Shown here one piece after another: positions 1 through 6,926 of a DNA stretch of 14,275 nt. The DNA comes from JALRLA01 sp046047755 (GTDB lineage Bacteria > Bacteroidota > Bacteroidia > NS11-12g > UBA955). The notes beneath the pieces were generated by a model. The model saw nothing but the letters and a program-made list of their open reading frames with translations. It was not told the DNA's origin and did not search any database. The position numbers and the translations under genes are program-made. Position 1 is the first letter of the stretch. Every line of letters starts with the position of its first letter. The stretch lies in assembly GCA_046047755.1 (NCBI GenBank), contig JBJOHK010000063.1, positions 1 to 14,275 on the forward strand. The letters are read 5' to 3'.

Positions 1-1
1 T

Positions 2-172
2 GAGCGTGTGTTCTACTCAGAAGATCCTAAGGTTCAATGGAACGGTCGTGTGAACAACGACGGCCCTGAAGTTCCTTCCGGTACCTACTTCTATCAAGTG
101 ACTTACCGATTCAAAGGCAAATACAAAATCAACAAAGTCAACGGTTCTGTTAACCTGATTCGCGGAAATTAA
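2..172 (+). CDS. C-terminal end of a T9SS type B (gliding-motility-associated) sorted protein, 5' partial
   Basis: An open frame runs from the window edge to a TAA at 170-172 and gives 56 residues. It contains W-N-G, then G-x-E-V-P-S-G-T-Y-F-Y-Q-V, and ends in V-N-G-S-V-N-L-I-R-G-N. This is the pattern of the CHU_C / type B sorting domain, which directs large exported proteins through the type IX secretion system of Bacteroidota and is usually the last ~90 residues of a multi-domain extracellular protein. Only the second half of that domain is visible, so the function of the protein cannot be told. The gene ends directly before a strong terminator. The family call is fairly safe because the W(N/D)G ... 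P-x-G-T-Y-x-Y ... G-x-V-x-L-I-R spacing is characteristic. Confidence 0.85.
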   Translation, partial: ERVFYSEDPKVQWNGRVNNDGPEVPSGTYFYQVTYRFKGKYKINKVNGSVNLIRGN

Positions 173-181
173 AAATCCATT

Positions 182-212
182 GCGCCGGCCCGTCAGGGCC
201 GGCGCTTTTGTT
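182..212 (+). terminator. Rho-independent terminator of the T9SS cargo gene
   Basis: A perfect 10-bp G+C-rich stem (182-191 paired with 196-205) closes a GTCA loop and is followed by TTTTGTT. It lies 9 bases after the stop codon of the upstream gene. Its T-run ends directly at the ATG of the peroxiredoxin gene (213), which is unusually tight. Confidence 0.9.
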
Positions 213-647
213 ATGAAACTACCTGCTTTTCATTTATTGTCTGATTCGGGTGATTGGCGCAGCGATCAGGACTACTTGGGGCGCCCGTTGGTCTTGTATT
301 TCTATCCAAAAGACCATACGCCAGGATGCACGAAAGAAGCCTGCAGTTTCAGGGATAGATTCCCGGATTTCGAAGCCTTGGGTGCTCGTGTGGTCGGTGT
401 AAGCGCCGATGGTTTGGAGCAACATGAAAAGTTCAAACAGGATTATGCTTTGCCTTTTGAGTTGCTGAGTGATCCCAATGGTACTTTGTCAGCAGCCGCG
501 GGAGTGCAAAAGAGTCTCTTTGGGTTGTTGCCTGGCAGGGAAACATTGGTGTTCGATGCTCAAGGCTTACTCAAACATCGATTTACCTCTCAATTGAATG
601 TAAATAAGCATGTTGCCGAGGCGTTGCAGGCACTTCAAAGTGTTTGA
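213..647 (+). CDS. bcp: Thioredoxin-dependent peroxiredoxin, Bcp/PrxQ type
   Basis: This 144-residue cytoplasmic protein should reduce hydrogen peroxide and organic hydroperoxides, using thioredoxin as electron donor. The active-site segment Y-F-Y-P-K-D-H-T-P-G-C-T-K-E-A-C carries the peroxidatic Cys39 within P-x3-T-x2-C, and the resolving Cys44 five residues later, the arrangement of the alpha-associated PrxQ class. Arg109 in P-G-R-E-T matches the conserved active-site arginine. No signal peptide is present. I chose ATG 213: the frame stays open upstream to a TTG at 180, but that would translate straight through the terminator stem. The N-terminus is a few residues shorter than in many homologues but keeps the P-x-F start of the fold. 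It has no operon partner. Its promoter is not obvious, because the upstream terminator ends at its start codon. Confidence 0.93.
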   Translation: MKLPAFHLLSDSGDWRSDQDYLGRPLVLYFYPKDHTPGCTKEACSFRDRFPDFEALGARVVGVSADGLEQHEKFKQDYALPFELLSDPNGTLSAAAGVQKSLFGLLPGRETLVFDAQGLLKHRFTSQLNVNKHVAEALQALQSV

Positions 648-670
648 CAATTCTTCTTATTAAGAAATTG
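648..670 (+). terminator. Weak stem-loop after the peroxiredoxin gene
   Basis: Immediately after the TGA, CAATT-CTT (648-655) can pair with AAG-A-AATTG (662-670): eight base pairs with one bulged A and a six-base loop. It is A/T-rich and no T-run follows at once, so it would be a poor intrinsic terminator. It may only mark the 3' end of the mRNA. No other terminator candidate lies between this gene and the next. Confidence 0.25.
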
Positions 671-712
671 TACAATTGACACTTATTTCTTTTTCATTAG
701 AAATGAATGGAC

Positions 713-720
713 TATTTTTG
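713..720 (+). promoter_or_regulatory. Bacteroidota-type -7 promoter element upstream of the lamin-tail protein
   Basis: TATTTTTG matches the Bacteroidota -7 consensus TAnnTTTG exactly and lies 22 bases before the ATG at 743. Transcription starting a few bases downstream would give a leader of roughly 15 nt. The -33 partner (TTTG/TTG about 20 bases upstream) is only represented by a T-rich stretch near 687-697, so the -33 half is not supported. Confidence 0.45.
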
Positions 721-742
721 AGCAAACTTGATTGATTATACT

Positions 743-2926
743 ATGAAAAACACGTACAAATTAGCTCTTGCTTTGGGATTGACGGCCATTTTTGGTTCGG
801 CTCAAGCCCAAACAGGATTGTTCATTTCGGAGTATGCCGAAGGAACAAGCAACAACAAGTACTTCGAGTTGTACAATGGAACGGGTGCTACCGTGAATTT
901 GGAAGACTACATGTATGTATCCTGCTCAAACGGATGCGATGTGACCGGAGAATTTGAATTCGACAACTCAGGTGTATTTACTGGGCACACTATTGCTCCT
1001 GGTGGAACATTTGTGGTTGCTCATCCTTCTGCTGAAGCCAATATTTTGGCCAAAGCCGACACCACATTTACTTATATGTCAAACGGAGACGACTGGTTTG
1101 CCATCTTGTGGCGTGCTGACTCTTCTGTTGTTGACATGATCGGAGAGTCTGGTGCCGATCCTGGATCTGGATGGGATGTAGCGGGTGTAAGCAATGCTAC
1201 TATGGACCATACTTTGGTTCGTAAGTCGACTGTTACCCAAGGTAATGGCGGAGACTGGTCAGCCTCTGCTGGAACAGATGATGCTTCTTCTGAGTGGATC
1301 GTAGGTGACAAACCTGACGGAACATACTTGTCAGCCGATTTGGGCATGCACAGCTGGGTAGCTGTTACGCTTCAGGTGAATATGCAGAATGAGGCTATTA
1401 GCCACTTCGGTGTTCACGCTCCTGGTGGGTTCCCCAATATGTTCTGGGATCCCTCAACTGACAAGGTTATGGCTAGCAATACCTCAGGTTACATCTATTC
1501 AGTAACTTACTTCTTGCCTCCCAATGCCGAATACGAATACAAGTTCGTTAACGGTAACGCTTGGGGCCAGCCTGACGAGTCTAGCAACACCAAATTCGGC
1601 GTAGGTTCTAGCGATACTACAATGGCCGTTCGTTGCTGGAACAGTGATGTAGATTGTGCTGCTCCTGCTAACGGTACTCACAAGGTTACCTTCCAAGTAG
1701 AAATGAAGAACCAAGACATCGACGCTACCGATGGTGTGCGTGTAGCGGGTTCTTATCAGGCTGCTGCTGGGCATGCCAACGATTGGAGTCCTGCCGATTG
1801 CCCCAAGGCTGTTCAACACGGAACTATTTGCCGTGTAGTTGCTTGGTTGGCTGATGGTAGCTACGAGTACAAGTTTGTCAATGGTTTGAATGGCTGGGAA
1901 AGTGCTAACAACCGTGCTTTGGATGTTAGCGGTGCTGACGTGGTAACCAAGTTGGTTTGTTTCAACGAAACTGACACTTGTGCTACAGTAACGAAAATTA
2001 AAAAGACCATCAAATTGTTTGTAAACGATGGAAACTACGCCAATAGCTTCAAATTGACTGATGTGAAATTCAAAGGTCAAATGAGCTCATGGTCCGACTT
2101 CCAGGCTTATGATGACGGAACCAATGGGGACGTTACAGCCGGAGACGGTATCTGGACTGCTGAATACGAATTGAGCACTGGAACCTATGAGTGGGGTGCT
2201 ACCGATAAAGGAAACTGGATCATCAAAGGCCCCAACTTGAAGGTGACTTTGAACGGAGACGGTTCTGTTACCGGTGATACGGTTTGGAACATCGCTGCTT
2301 TGGGTGATTTGATCAACGTAACCTTCTCAGTTGACATGAGCGATACCATTGTAAACGCCGCTGGTGTATGGTTGGCCGGTAACTTCCAGCCTTATATGGA
2401 AACTCCTCAAGGTGAGTGGAAATACAACTTGATCCAGTTGAGCGACAACGGAGATGGCATTTGGAGCACTACAGTTAAGTTGTGGGCCCAGAAATACCAA
2501 TACCGTTTTGCTAACGATAGCGCTGAAGCCGCTAGCGAAAACTGGTTGGGTGCTGAGTGCAGCAGCTTGAACGGTTACAATAAGTTTGACCGTGTGTTCG
2601 ACGTAACTATGACTAAGCAGGATACTGCTTTGCCAACCTATAAGTGGAACCGTTGCGAAACAGTAACTTTGAATACCGAGAACATCATCGGTGCTGGTGA
2701 AGTTAGCTTGTTCCCCAACCCCGCTGAAGGTCAGTTTACGGTTGCTTTGAGCGGAAGCCGCATTGCTAATGTGACTGTTATGAGCATCGATGGCCGTGTG
2801 GTTCGTCAAATGGCTGCTTCAAGCCAGAGCGTGGTAGTAGAAACTGCCGGTCTGCATGGTTTGTATATGGTCAGCATCAGCGACAACTTGGGTCGCAGCA
2901 CTACCCAAAAAGTGGTGTTGAAGTAA
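743..2926 (+). CDS. Secreted lamin-tail-domain protein with carbohydrate-binding-like modules and T9SS sorting domain
   Basis: This 727-residue exported protein has no recognisable catalytic domain. A signal peptide (1 to ~22) ends at S-A-Q-A. Residues ~24-200 look like a lamin-tail (LTD) domain: L-F-I-S-E-Y-A-E-G, then K-Y-F-E-L-Y-N-G-T-G and later A-P-G-G-T-F-V-V-A. Four beta-sandwich units follow, at about 207-310, 312-415, 420-515 and 524-640. Their starts (V-T-L-Q-V-N-M, V-T-F-Q-V-E-M, V-T-F-S-V-D-M) and the repeated E-Y-K-F-V-N-G resemble starch-binding (CBM20/48-like) or SusE-type folds. Units one and two each end in a C-x6-C pair (298/305 and 406/413). Residues ~650-727 are a type A sorting domain (S-L-F-P-N-P-A ... 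T-T-Q-K-V-V-L-K), so the protein probably ends on the cell surface or outside. ATG 743 is preferred over the TTG at 728 because it starts the K-rich n-region. Codon use is strongly biased (GGT, GCT, AAC, TTG), suggesting high expression. The glycan-binding role is inferred. Confidence 0.82.
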   Translation: MKNTYKLALALGLTAIFGSAQAQTGLFISEYAEGTSNNKYFELYNGTGATVNLEDYMYVSCSNGCDVTGEFEFDNSGVFTGHTIAPGGTFVVAHPSAEANILAKADTTFTYMSNGDDWFAILWRADSSVVDMIGESGADPGSGWDVAGVSNATMDHTLVRKSTVTQGNGGDWSASAGTDDASSEWIVGDKPDGTYLSADLGMHSWVAVTLQVNMQNEAISHFGVHAPGGFPNMFWDPSTDKVMASNTSGYIYSVTYFLPPNAEYEYKFVNGNAWGQPDESSNTKFGVGSSDTTMAVRCWNSDVDCAAPANGTHKVTFQVEMKNQDIDATDGVRVAGSYQAAAGHANDWSPADCPKAVQHGTICRVVAWLADGSYEYKFVNGLNGWESANNRALDVSGADVVTKLVCFNETDTCATVTKIKKTIKLFVNDGNYANSFKLTDVKFKGQMSSWSDFQAYDDGTNGDVTAGDGIWTAEYELSTGTYEWGATDKGNWIIKGPNLKVTLNGDGSVTGDTVWNIAALGDLINVTFSVDMSDTIVNAAGVWLAGNFQPYMETPQGEWKYNLIQLSDNGDGIWSTTVKLWAQKYQYRFANDSAEAASENWLGAECSSLNGYNKFDRVFDVTMTKQDTALPTYKWNRCETVTLNTENIIGAGEVSLFPNPAEGQFTVALSGSRIANVTVMSIDGRVVRQMAASSQSVVVETAGLHGLYMVSISDNLGRSTTQKVVLK

Positions 2927-2944
2927 TCTATAAGAGAAACTATG

Positions 2945-2976
2945 AAAAAGGCCCCGAGCAATCGGGGCCTTTTTTT
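2945..2976. terminator. Bidirectional intrinsic terminator between convergent genes
   Basis: An 8-bp stem (2950-2957 with 2962-2969) closes a GCAA loop. A five-base A-run lies before it and a seven-base T-run after it, so it reads as a terminator on both strands. It lies 18 bases after the stop of the lamin-tail gene and about 50 bases beyond the stop of the regulator on the minus strand, so it can serve both. Confidence 0.9.
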
Positions 2977-3025
2977 ATGCCCATGGGGCCAATCATTTGG
3001 CTAATGAATGGCCGGAGGGAAAATG

Positions 3026-3721
3026 CTATATGTCAAATGAGAACCCACGTTCCAAGAACCGGTTATAACGCTTAGTGTCGTATTTGTACAACATGGCTGG
3101 CCGGTGAGAAACATCGGTTTGGCGATAGCCTGTCTCGCTGATGAGGTTCATGCTCAAAAGCTTTTTGCGGAAATTACGGGTATCGAACTCCCGTTCAAGA
3201 ACGGCTTCATAGAGTTCTTGAATTTGGGTCAAGGTGAAGTGTTTGGGAAGCAACTCGAAACCAATGGGTTGGGTCCTTATTTTGTTGCGCAATTGTTGCT
3301 TGGCAAACTCCAAAATCTCCATGTGGTCAAAGGGAAGCTCTGGGATTTCATTTATGGGAAACCAGGCGGCTTCTTCTGCCCATGAAGAGGCTTGGACTTG
3401 GTAGTCTTCGACTTTGATTAAGGCATAGTAGGCAATGGTGAAGACCCGGCCAAATGGATGTCGATTGACATCGCCGAAGGCGTGAACCTGTTCCATGTAG
3501 ATGTTGTCTAATCCGGTCAGGCTTCTCAAGACATGAATAGCCGATTGATTGAGGTTTTCGTCAAGGGGTACGAAGTCTCCAGGAAGAGCCCAGCGATCTT
3601 TAAAGGGCTCAGCACCGCGGTATATCATCAATACTTTCAAAGATTTGCCGTCAAAGCCAAAAATGACATTGTCTACGGTGACGGCCGCCTTGAAATGATT
3701 GGGTGTGCCCTTCTGATGCAT
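3026..3721 (-). CDS. NrtR/AraR-like transcriptional regulator with degenerate Nudix domain and C-terminal winged helix
   Basis: This 231-residue cytoplasmic protein probably regulates the divergent susCD operon. Residues ~10-145 form a Nudix fold (D-N-V-I-F-G-F-D-G-K, R-W-A-L-P-G-D-F-V, F-G-D-V-N-R-H-P ... A-Y-Y-A-L). The Nudix box G-x5-E-x7-R-E-U-x-E-E-x-G-U is degenerate at 48-71: it reads G-D-F-V-P-L-D-E at its start and H-V-L-R-S-L-T-G-L at its end, so the R-E and E-E positions are lost and hydrolysis is unlikely. Residues ~150-231 are the winged-helix part typical of NrtR (F-T-L-T-Q-I-Q-E-L-Y-E-A ... F-R-K-K-L). In Bacteroidota such proteins include the arabinose regulator AraR of B. thetaiotaomicron, where the Nudix-like domain binds a sugar effector. 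Here the ligand is more likely a product of the neighbouring glucan locus. The family call is firm; the target and effector are inferred from position. Confidence 0.88.
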   Translation of the reverse strand: MHQKGTPNHFKAAVTVDNVIFGFDGKSLKVLMIYRGAEPFKDRWALPGDFVPLDENLNQSAIHVLRSLTGLDNIYMEQVHAFGDVNRHPFGRVFTIAYYALIKVEDYQVQASSWAEEAAWFPINEIPELPFDHMEILEFAKQQLRNKIRTQPIGFELLPKHFTLTQIQELYEAVLEREFDTRNFRKKLLSMNLISETGYRQTDVSHRPAMLYKYDTKRYNRFLERGFSFDI

Positions 3722-3728
3722 GACAATC

Positions 3729-3759
3729 CAAAAGTCGTGATTTGCTGTATAATTTACAA
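3729..3759 (-). promoter_or_regulatory. Candidate promoter of the NrtR-like regulator
   Basis: Read on the minus strand, TTG (3757-3759) is followed after 20 bases by GACTTTTG (3729-3736), one mismatch from the Bacteroidota -7 consensus TAnnTTTG with a correct -33 spacing. The -7 element ends only seven bases before the ATG, so the transcript would be nearly leaderless. This is plausible but not proven, and a single-mismatch match can occur by chance in A/T-rich DNA. Confidence 0.3.
3746..3758. promoter_or_regulatory. Candidate operator: TGTA-N5-TACA inverted repeat in the divergent intergenic region
   Basis: In the 200-base gap between the regulator and susC (3722-3921), TGTA (3746-3749) and TACA (3755-3758) form an inverted repeat with a five-base A/T spacer. 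It lies between the proposed -33 and -7 elements of the regulator's promoter, where binding would repress it. A second, imperfect dyad (CTTA ... TAAG, 3818-3835) lies nearer susC. NrtR-family proteins bind palindromes near their own genes, but arms this short are weak evidence. I found no clear TAnnTTTG element for susC in this gap. Confidence 0.25.
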
Positions 3760-3921
3760 TATGCTTTTTGTATTCCTAATTGGCTGTACCTATTGAAAGC
3801 AAAAGGATTTATGTCTACTTATTGTCGTAATTAAGAAAAAACCTACTTCTTTCTTCGCTCGAGGGTAGTGTTCAACTCTCATTAAATTGATAAATTGCCA
3901 TTCCACTCTTAATCAAAATTT

Positions 3922-6912
3922 ATGATCAAAATCTCGTCTCACTCATTTTTATCAAGCCTATTGGCTTCAAAAAAGCGTGAATGGGGCCTGTTTCTTTTGC
4001 TGACTATGGTCATGCAGATTCAGGCTCAGACTTATTCAGGTTATGTAAAAGACCTTTCTGGGGCTCCGATCTCAGAGGTTCGCATAGAGGCACGTGATGC
4101 TGCAGCCACGACCAATGAATTGGGATTCTTCAGCATCGCGGCAGAGGCGGGACAATCGTTGGTTTTTTCTCATCCTAATTTCCAGAAGTATTCGACCCTA
4201 TTGACTGATATGGCTGAGCTTTCTATTCAGTTAACGGCCAACGACGAATCCATCAATCCTGTGGTTGTGGTTGGTTATGGTACTAGCCGCAAGAAGGATC
4301 TCACCGGTTCTGTTGGTTCTGTTCAGGCCAAAGACCTTGTAGTTCAGCCGGTCTTGACAGCTACATCTGCGATTCAAGGCAAATTGGCTGGTGTTCAGAT
4401 CACCAATTACGGTGGCCCTGGAACAACACCGACCGTACGCATCAGAGGAACGGGTTCGGTCATTGGTGGGGCTGAGCCGCTGTATGTTGTAGATGGTGTT
4501 ATCACTGATGATATACGCAACATCAATACGGCAGATATTGTCAGTGTCGATGTATTGAAAGATGCTTCTTCCACTGCTATTTATGGTGTTCGTGCCTCTA
4601 ACGGCGTTATTTTGATCACCACTAAGACGGGAAAACGCGGAACCTTGTCTATCGATTACAACGGTAGCTACGGCATCAAAGCCTTGACCAATAAGGTTCG
4701 CATGGCGGGTCCCAACTTGTTTGCCATTTACTCAAACGAGGCCGCAGGCACTTTTGCCATCACCGAAAATGACATCACCGGCCAAACTGACTGGATGGAT
4801 GCCATCACCCGTACCGGTTCACAAATGAACCATGCCTTTACGTTTTCTGGTGGAAATGAATTCTCAACCTCCTTATTGTCCATCAACTACTACAAGGAAG
4901 ATGGAATCTTGTTGGGCAATGATTACGAGCGTGTATCGGTTCGTAGCAATAACACCTTTGATCTTAGCCGCCGTATCAAGGCGGGTAGTACCGTGGGTTT
5001 GAGTAAATACCACTCGAACAACAAGCCCTATAGTGCCTTTACTTCGGCCTATAACGCAGCGCCCATTTACGATGCTAAAAATCCAGACGGCACCTATGGC
5101 TATACCACGAAAAGCAATGTGGGAAATCCGTTGGCGGCTTTAGAGTTGACCGATGATCAATCATGGGGTTTTCGCTTGCAAGGAAGTGCCTGGGGAGAAG
5201 TAGCCCTAGGGCGCAACTTGAGTTTTCGTACGAGTTATGGAGCTGATTTGTTCGAAAACAACGGTCAGAATTTTCAGAACAAGTATTACGTGAGCCCTAC
5301 ACAGCGATACGATACAACTACCTTGTCGGTGTCTCAAAATCAAGGCTACCGCTGGATTTGGGACAATACATTAAACGGCTCCTATCAAGCTGGCTCAAAG
5401 CACTCATTCAAATACGTAATTGGACATACCGCAGAGCGTTATGACGGTATTCAATATTGGATGTCTCGTGATGGTGTGGCTCCTCAGCAGCAATATCGCT
5501 ATTTGAACATTGGCGCCTCAACGGTTCAAGCCAACTTGGGCTACCAAGGTCCTTTGGGTGATTACGGTCGCCGCGAGAGTTACTTGGGGCGTGTGAATTA
5601 CTCCTTTGAAGACCGCATTTTATTCACAGGAACATTCAGAAGGGACGGTTCGTCCAAGTTCCCCTTGCACAACCGATGGGGCAATTTCCCATCGGCAGGT
5701 TTGGCTTGGGTCTTGAGCGAAGAAGACTTCATGCCTAAGGGTGTGTTTGAATATTTCAAATTGCGCAGTTCATGGGGCCGCGTAGGCAATGACCGCATCC
5801 GACCATCGGAGTTCGTTACCCTTTTATCAAGTGGATTGAATGCCGTTTTCGGAAACGACATTTACAACGGTACTACGATTGCGGAAATCAAGGATCCCAA
5901 TTTGCGTTGGGAAACCACCACCGAATACGATCTTGGCTTTGATTGGGAATTAGCCGGGGGCCACTGGCACGGTATTGTCGATTTGTATCACAAATACACC
6001 AACGGTGCGTTGTTCAATATTCCCCTGCCCGCAGGTTTGGGTGATAATAACAACTCCATGTTGACCAATGCCGCTGATATTTCCAACAAAGGCATTGAGT
6101 TTACCATTGGATACAAGGGGGTCACTCAAAATGGATTGAGTTACCAAATTGACGGTAATGCGACTTTTAACAAGAATCAAGTGGAGAACTTGGGATTGGG
6201 TCAACCCACAAACTTCGGTGGCTTGAACAACGGCCACTTCGCTACCCGTGTGGCAGCAGGTCAACCCATTGGCGCTTTTTGGGTTTACCGCACCGATGGC
6301 GTTTACCAAACCCAAGCTGAAATCGACAACAGCCCTCACGTATTTGGAACGGTAAAGGGTGATTTGAAGATTGTCGATACAAACGGTGATGGAATCATTT
6401 CTGATTTGGATCGCGAGTATGTGGGTTCTTATCAACCCAAATGCTACTTCGGTACAAACGTGCAAATGAATTACAAACGCTGGGACTTCAACATGGATTT
6501 GTTTGGTAATGTGGGCAACATGATTTTCAACGGCAAGAAGACCGTGCGCTATGGTGGTAACTACAACGTAGAATACGAAGTGGGAATGAACCGCTGGACG
6601 GCTAATAACCCTACTAATACCGAAAAACGCGCCTTCAACGGAGTTCCCTTGCCCTCTGATTATTACATCGAGAAAGGAAACTATTTGCGCTTGAACAACT
6701 TGAGCCTAGGTTACACCTTGCCCGAGGCTTTAGCTAAAAAGAGCAAAGTGAAGAGCTATCGCCTGTACCTCACCGCTCAGAATTTGTTTACTTGGAAGAG
6801 CTACAGCGGATTCACAAGTGAACTTCCAGGTTCACCTGCCGAAGCCGGTATTGAACTATCAGTATATCCCACCTCTCGCACCATCTTGAGTGGTTTGTCC
6901 ATTCAATTCTAA
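3922..6912 (+). CDS. susC: SusC/RagA-family TonB-dependent outer-membrane oligosaccharide transporter
   Basis: This 996-residue protein is the outer-membrane channel that imports glycan fragments with SusD as its lid, powered by TonB. The signal peptide (to about residue 35, Q-I-Q-A-Q) follows an unusually long polar n-region. Residues ~37-110 are a carboxypeptidase-regulatory-like beta sandwich (Y-S-G-Y-V-K-D ... G-A-P-I). The V-V-V-V-G-Y-G-T motif at 114-121 and a plug domain to about 238 follow (L-Y-V-V-D-G-V, S-V-D-V-L-K-D-A-S-S-T-A-I-Y-G, then V-I-L-I-T-T-K-T-G). The rest is a beta barrel ending in an aromatic residue (S-I-Q-F). Near 819-830 it carries the SusC hallmark D-T-N-G-D-G-I-I-S-D-L-D. 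Length is normal for the family. ATG 3922 is the first start in frame. It is the first gene of the run, 14 bases before susD. Sequence alone does not give the substrate; the neighbours suggest a beta-glucan. Confidence 0.96.
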   Translation: MIKISSHSFLSSLLASKKREWGLFLLLTMVMQIQAQTYSGYVKDLSGAPISEVRIEARDAAATTNELGFFSIAAEAGQSLVFSHPNFQKYSTLLTDMAELSIQLTANDESINPVVVVGYGTSRKKDLTGSVGSVQAKDLVVQPVLTATSAIQGKLAGVQITNYGGPGTTPTVRIRGTGSVIGGAEPLYVVDGVITDDIRNINTADIVSVDVLKDASSTAIYGVRASNGVILITTKTGKRGTLSIDYNGSYGIKALTNKVRMAGPNLFAIYSNEAAGTFAITENDITGQTDWMDAITRTGSQMNHAFTFSGGNEFSTSLLSINYYKEDGILLGNDYERVSVRSNNTFDLSRRIKAGSTVGLSKYHSNNKPYSAFTSAYNAAPIYDAKNPDGTYGYTTKSNVGNPLAALELTDDQSWGFRLQGSAWGEVALGRNLSFRTSYGADLFENNGQNFQNKYYVSPTQRYDTTTLSVSQNQGYRWIWDNTLNGSYQAGSKHSFKYVIGHTAERYDGIQYWMSRDGVAPQQQYRYLNIGASTVQANLGYQGPLGDYGRRESYLGRVNYSFEDRILFTGTFRRDGSSKFPLHNRWGNFPSAGLAWVLSEEDFMPKGVFEYFKLRSSWGRVGNDRIRPSEFVTLLSSGLNAVFGNDIYNGTTIAEIKDPNLRWETTTEYDLGFDWELAGGHWHGIVDLYHKYTNGALFNIPLPAGLGDNNNSMLTNAADISNKGIEFTIGYKGVTQNGLSYQIDGNATFNKNQVENLGLGQPTNFGGLNNGHFATRVAAGQPIGAFWVYRTDGVYQTQAEIDNSPHVFGTVKGDLKIVDTNGDGIISDLDREYVGSYQPKCYFGTNVQMNYKRWDFNMDLFGNVGNMIFNGKKTVRYGGNYNVEYEVGMNRWTANNPTNTEKRAFNGVPLPSDYYIEKGNYLRLNNLSLGYTLPEALAKKSKVKSYRLYLTAQNLFTWKSYSGFTSELPGSPAEAGIELSVYPTSRTILSGLSIQF

Positions 6913-6926
6913 TTCGAAGATTCACC

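Noticed and set aside
180..212. TTG start at 180 giving the peroxiredoxin an 11-residue extension
   Set aside because: The extension would be translated from the terminator stem itself and has no similarity to the N-terminus of PrxQ proteins; ATG 213 fits the fold.
1499..2080. 193-residue open frame on the minus strand inside the lamin-tail gene
   Set aside because: It is antisense to a well-supported gene with strong codon bias, has no signal peptide or domain, and is explained by the low stop frequency of the biased codons read backwards.
3104..3796. Two plus-strand frames of 93 and 87 residues opposite the regulator
   Set aside because: Both are shadows of the regulator's reading frame; their proteins show no family features.
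5950..6465. 171-residue open frame on the minus strand inside susC
   Set aside because: Antisense to conserved SusC barrel sequence, with no recognisable motif or start context.
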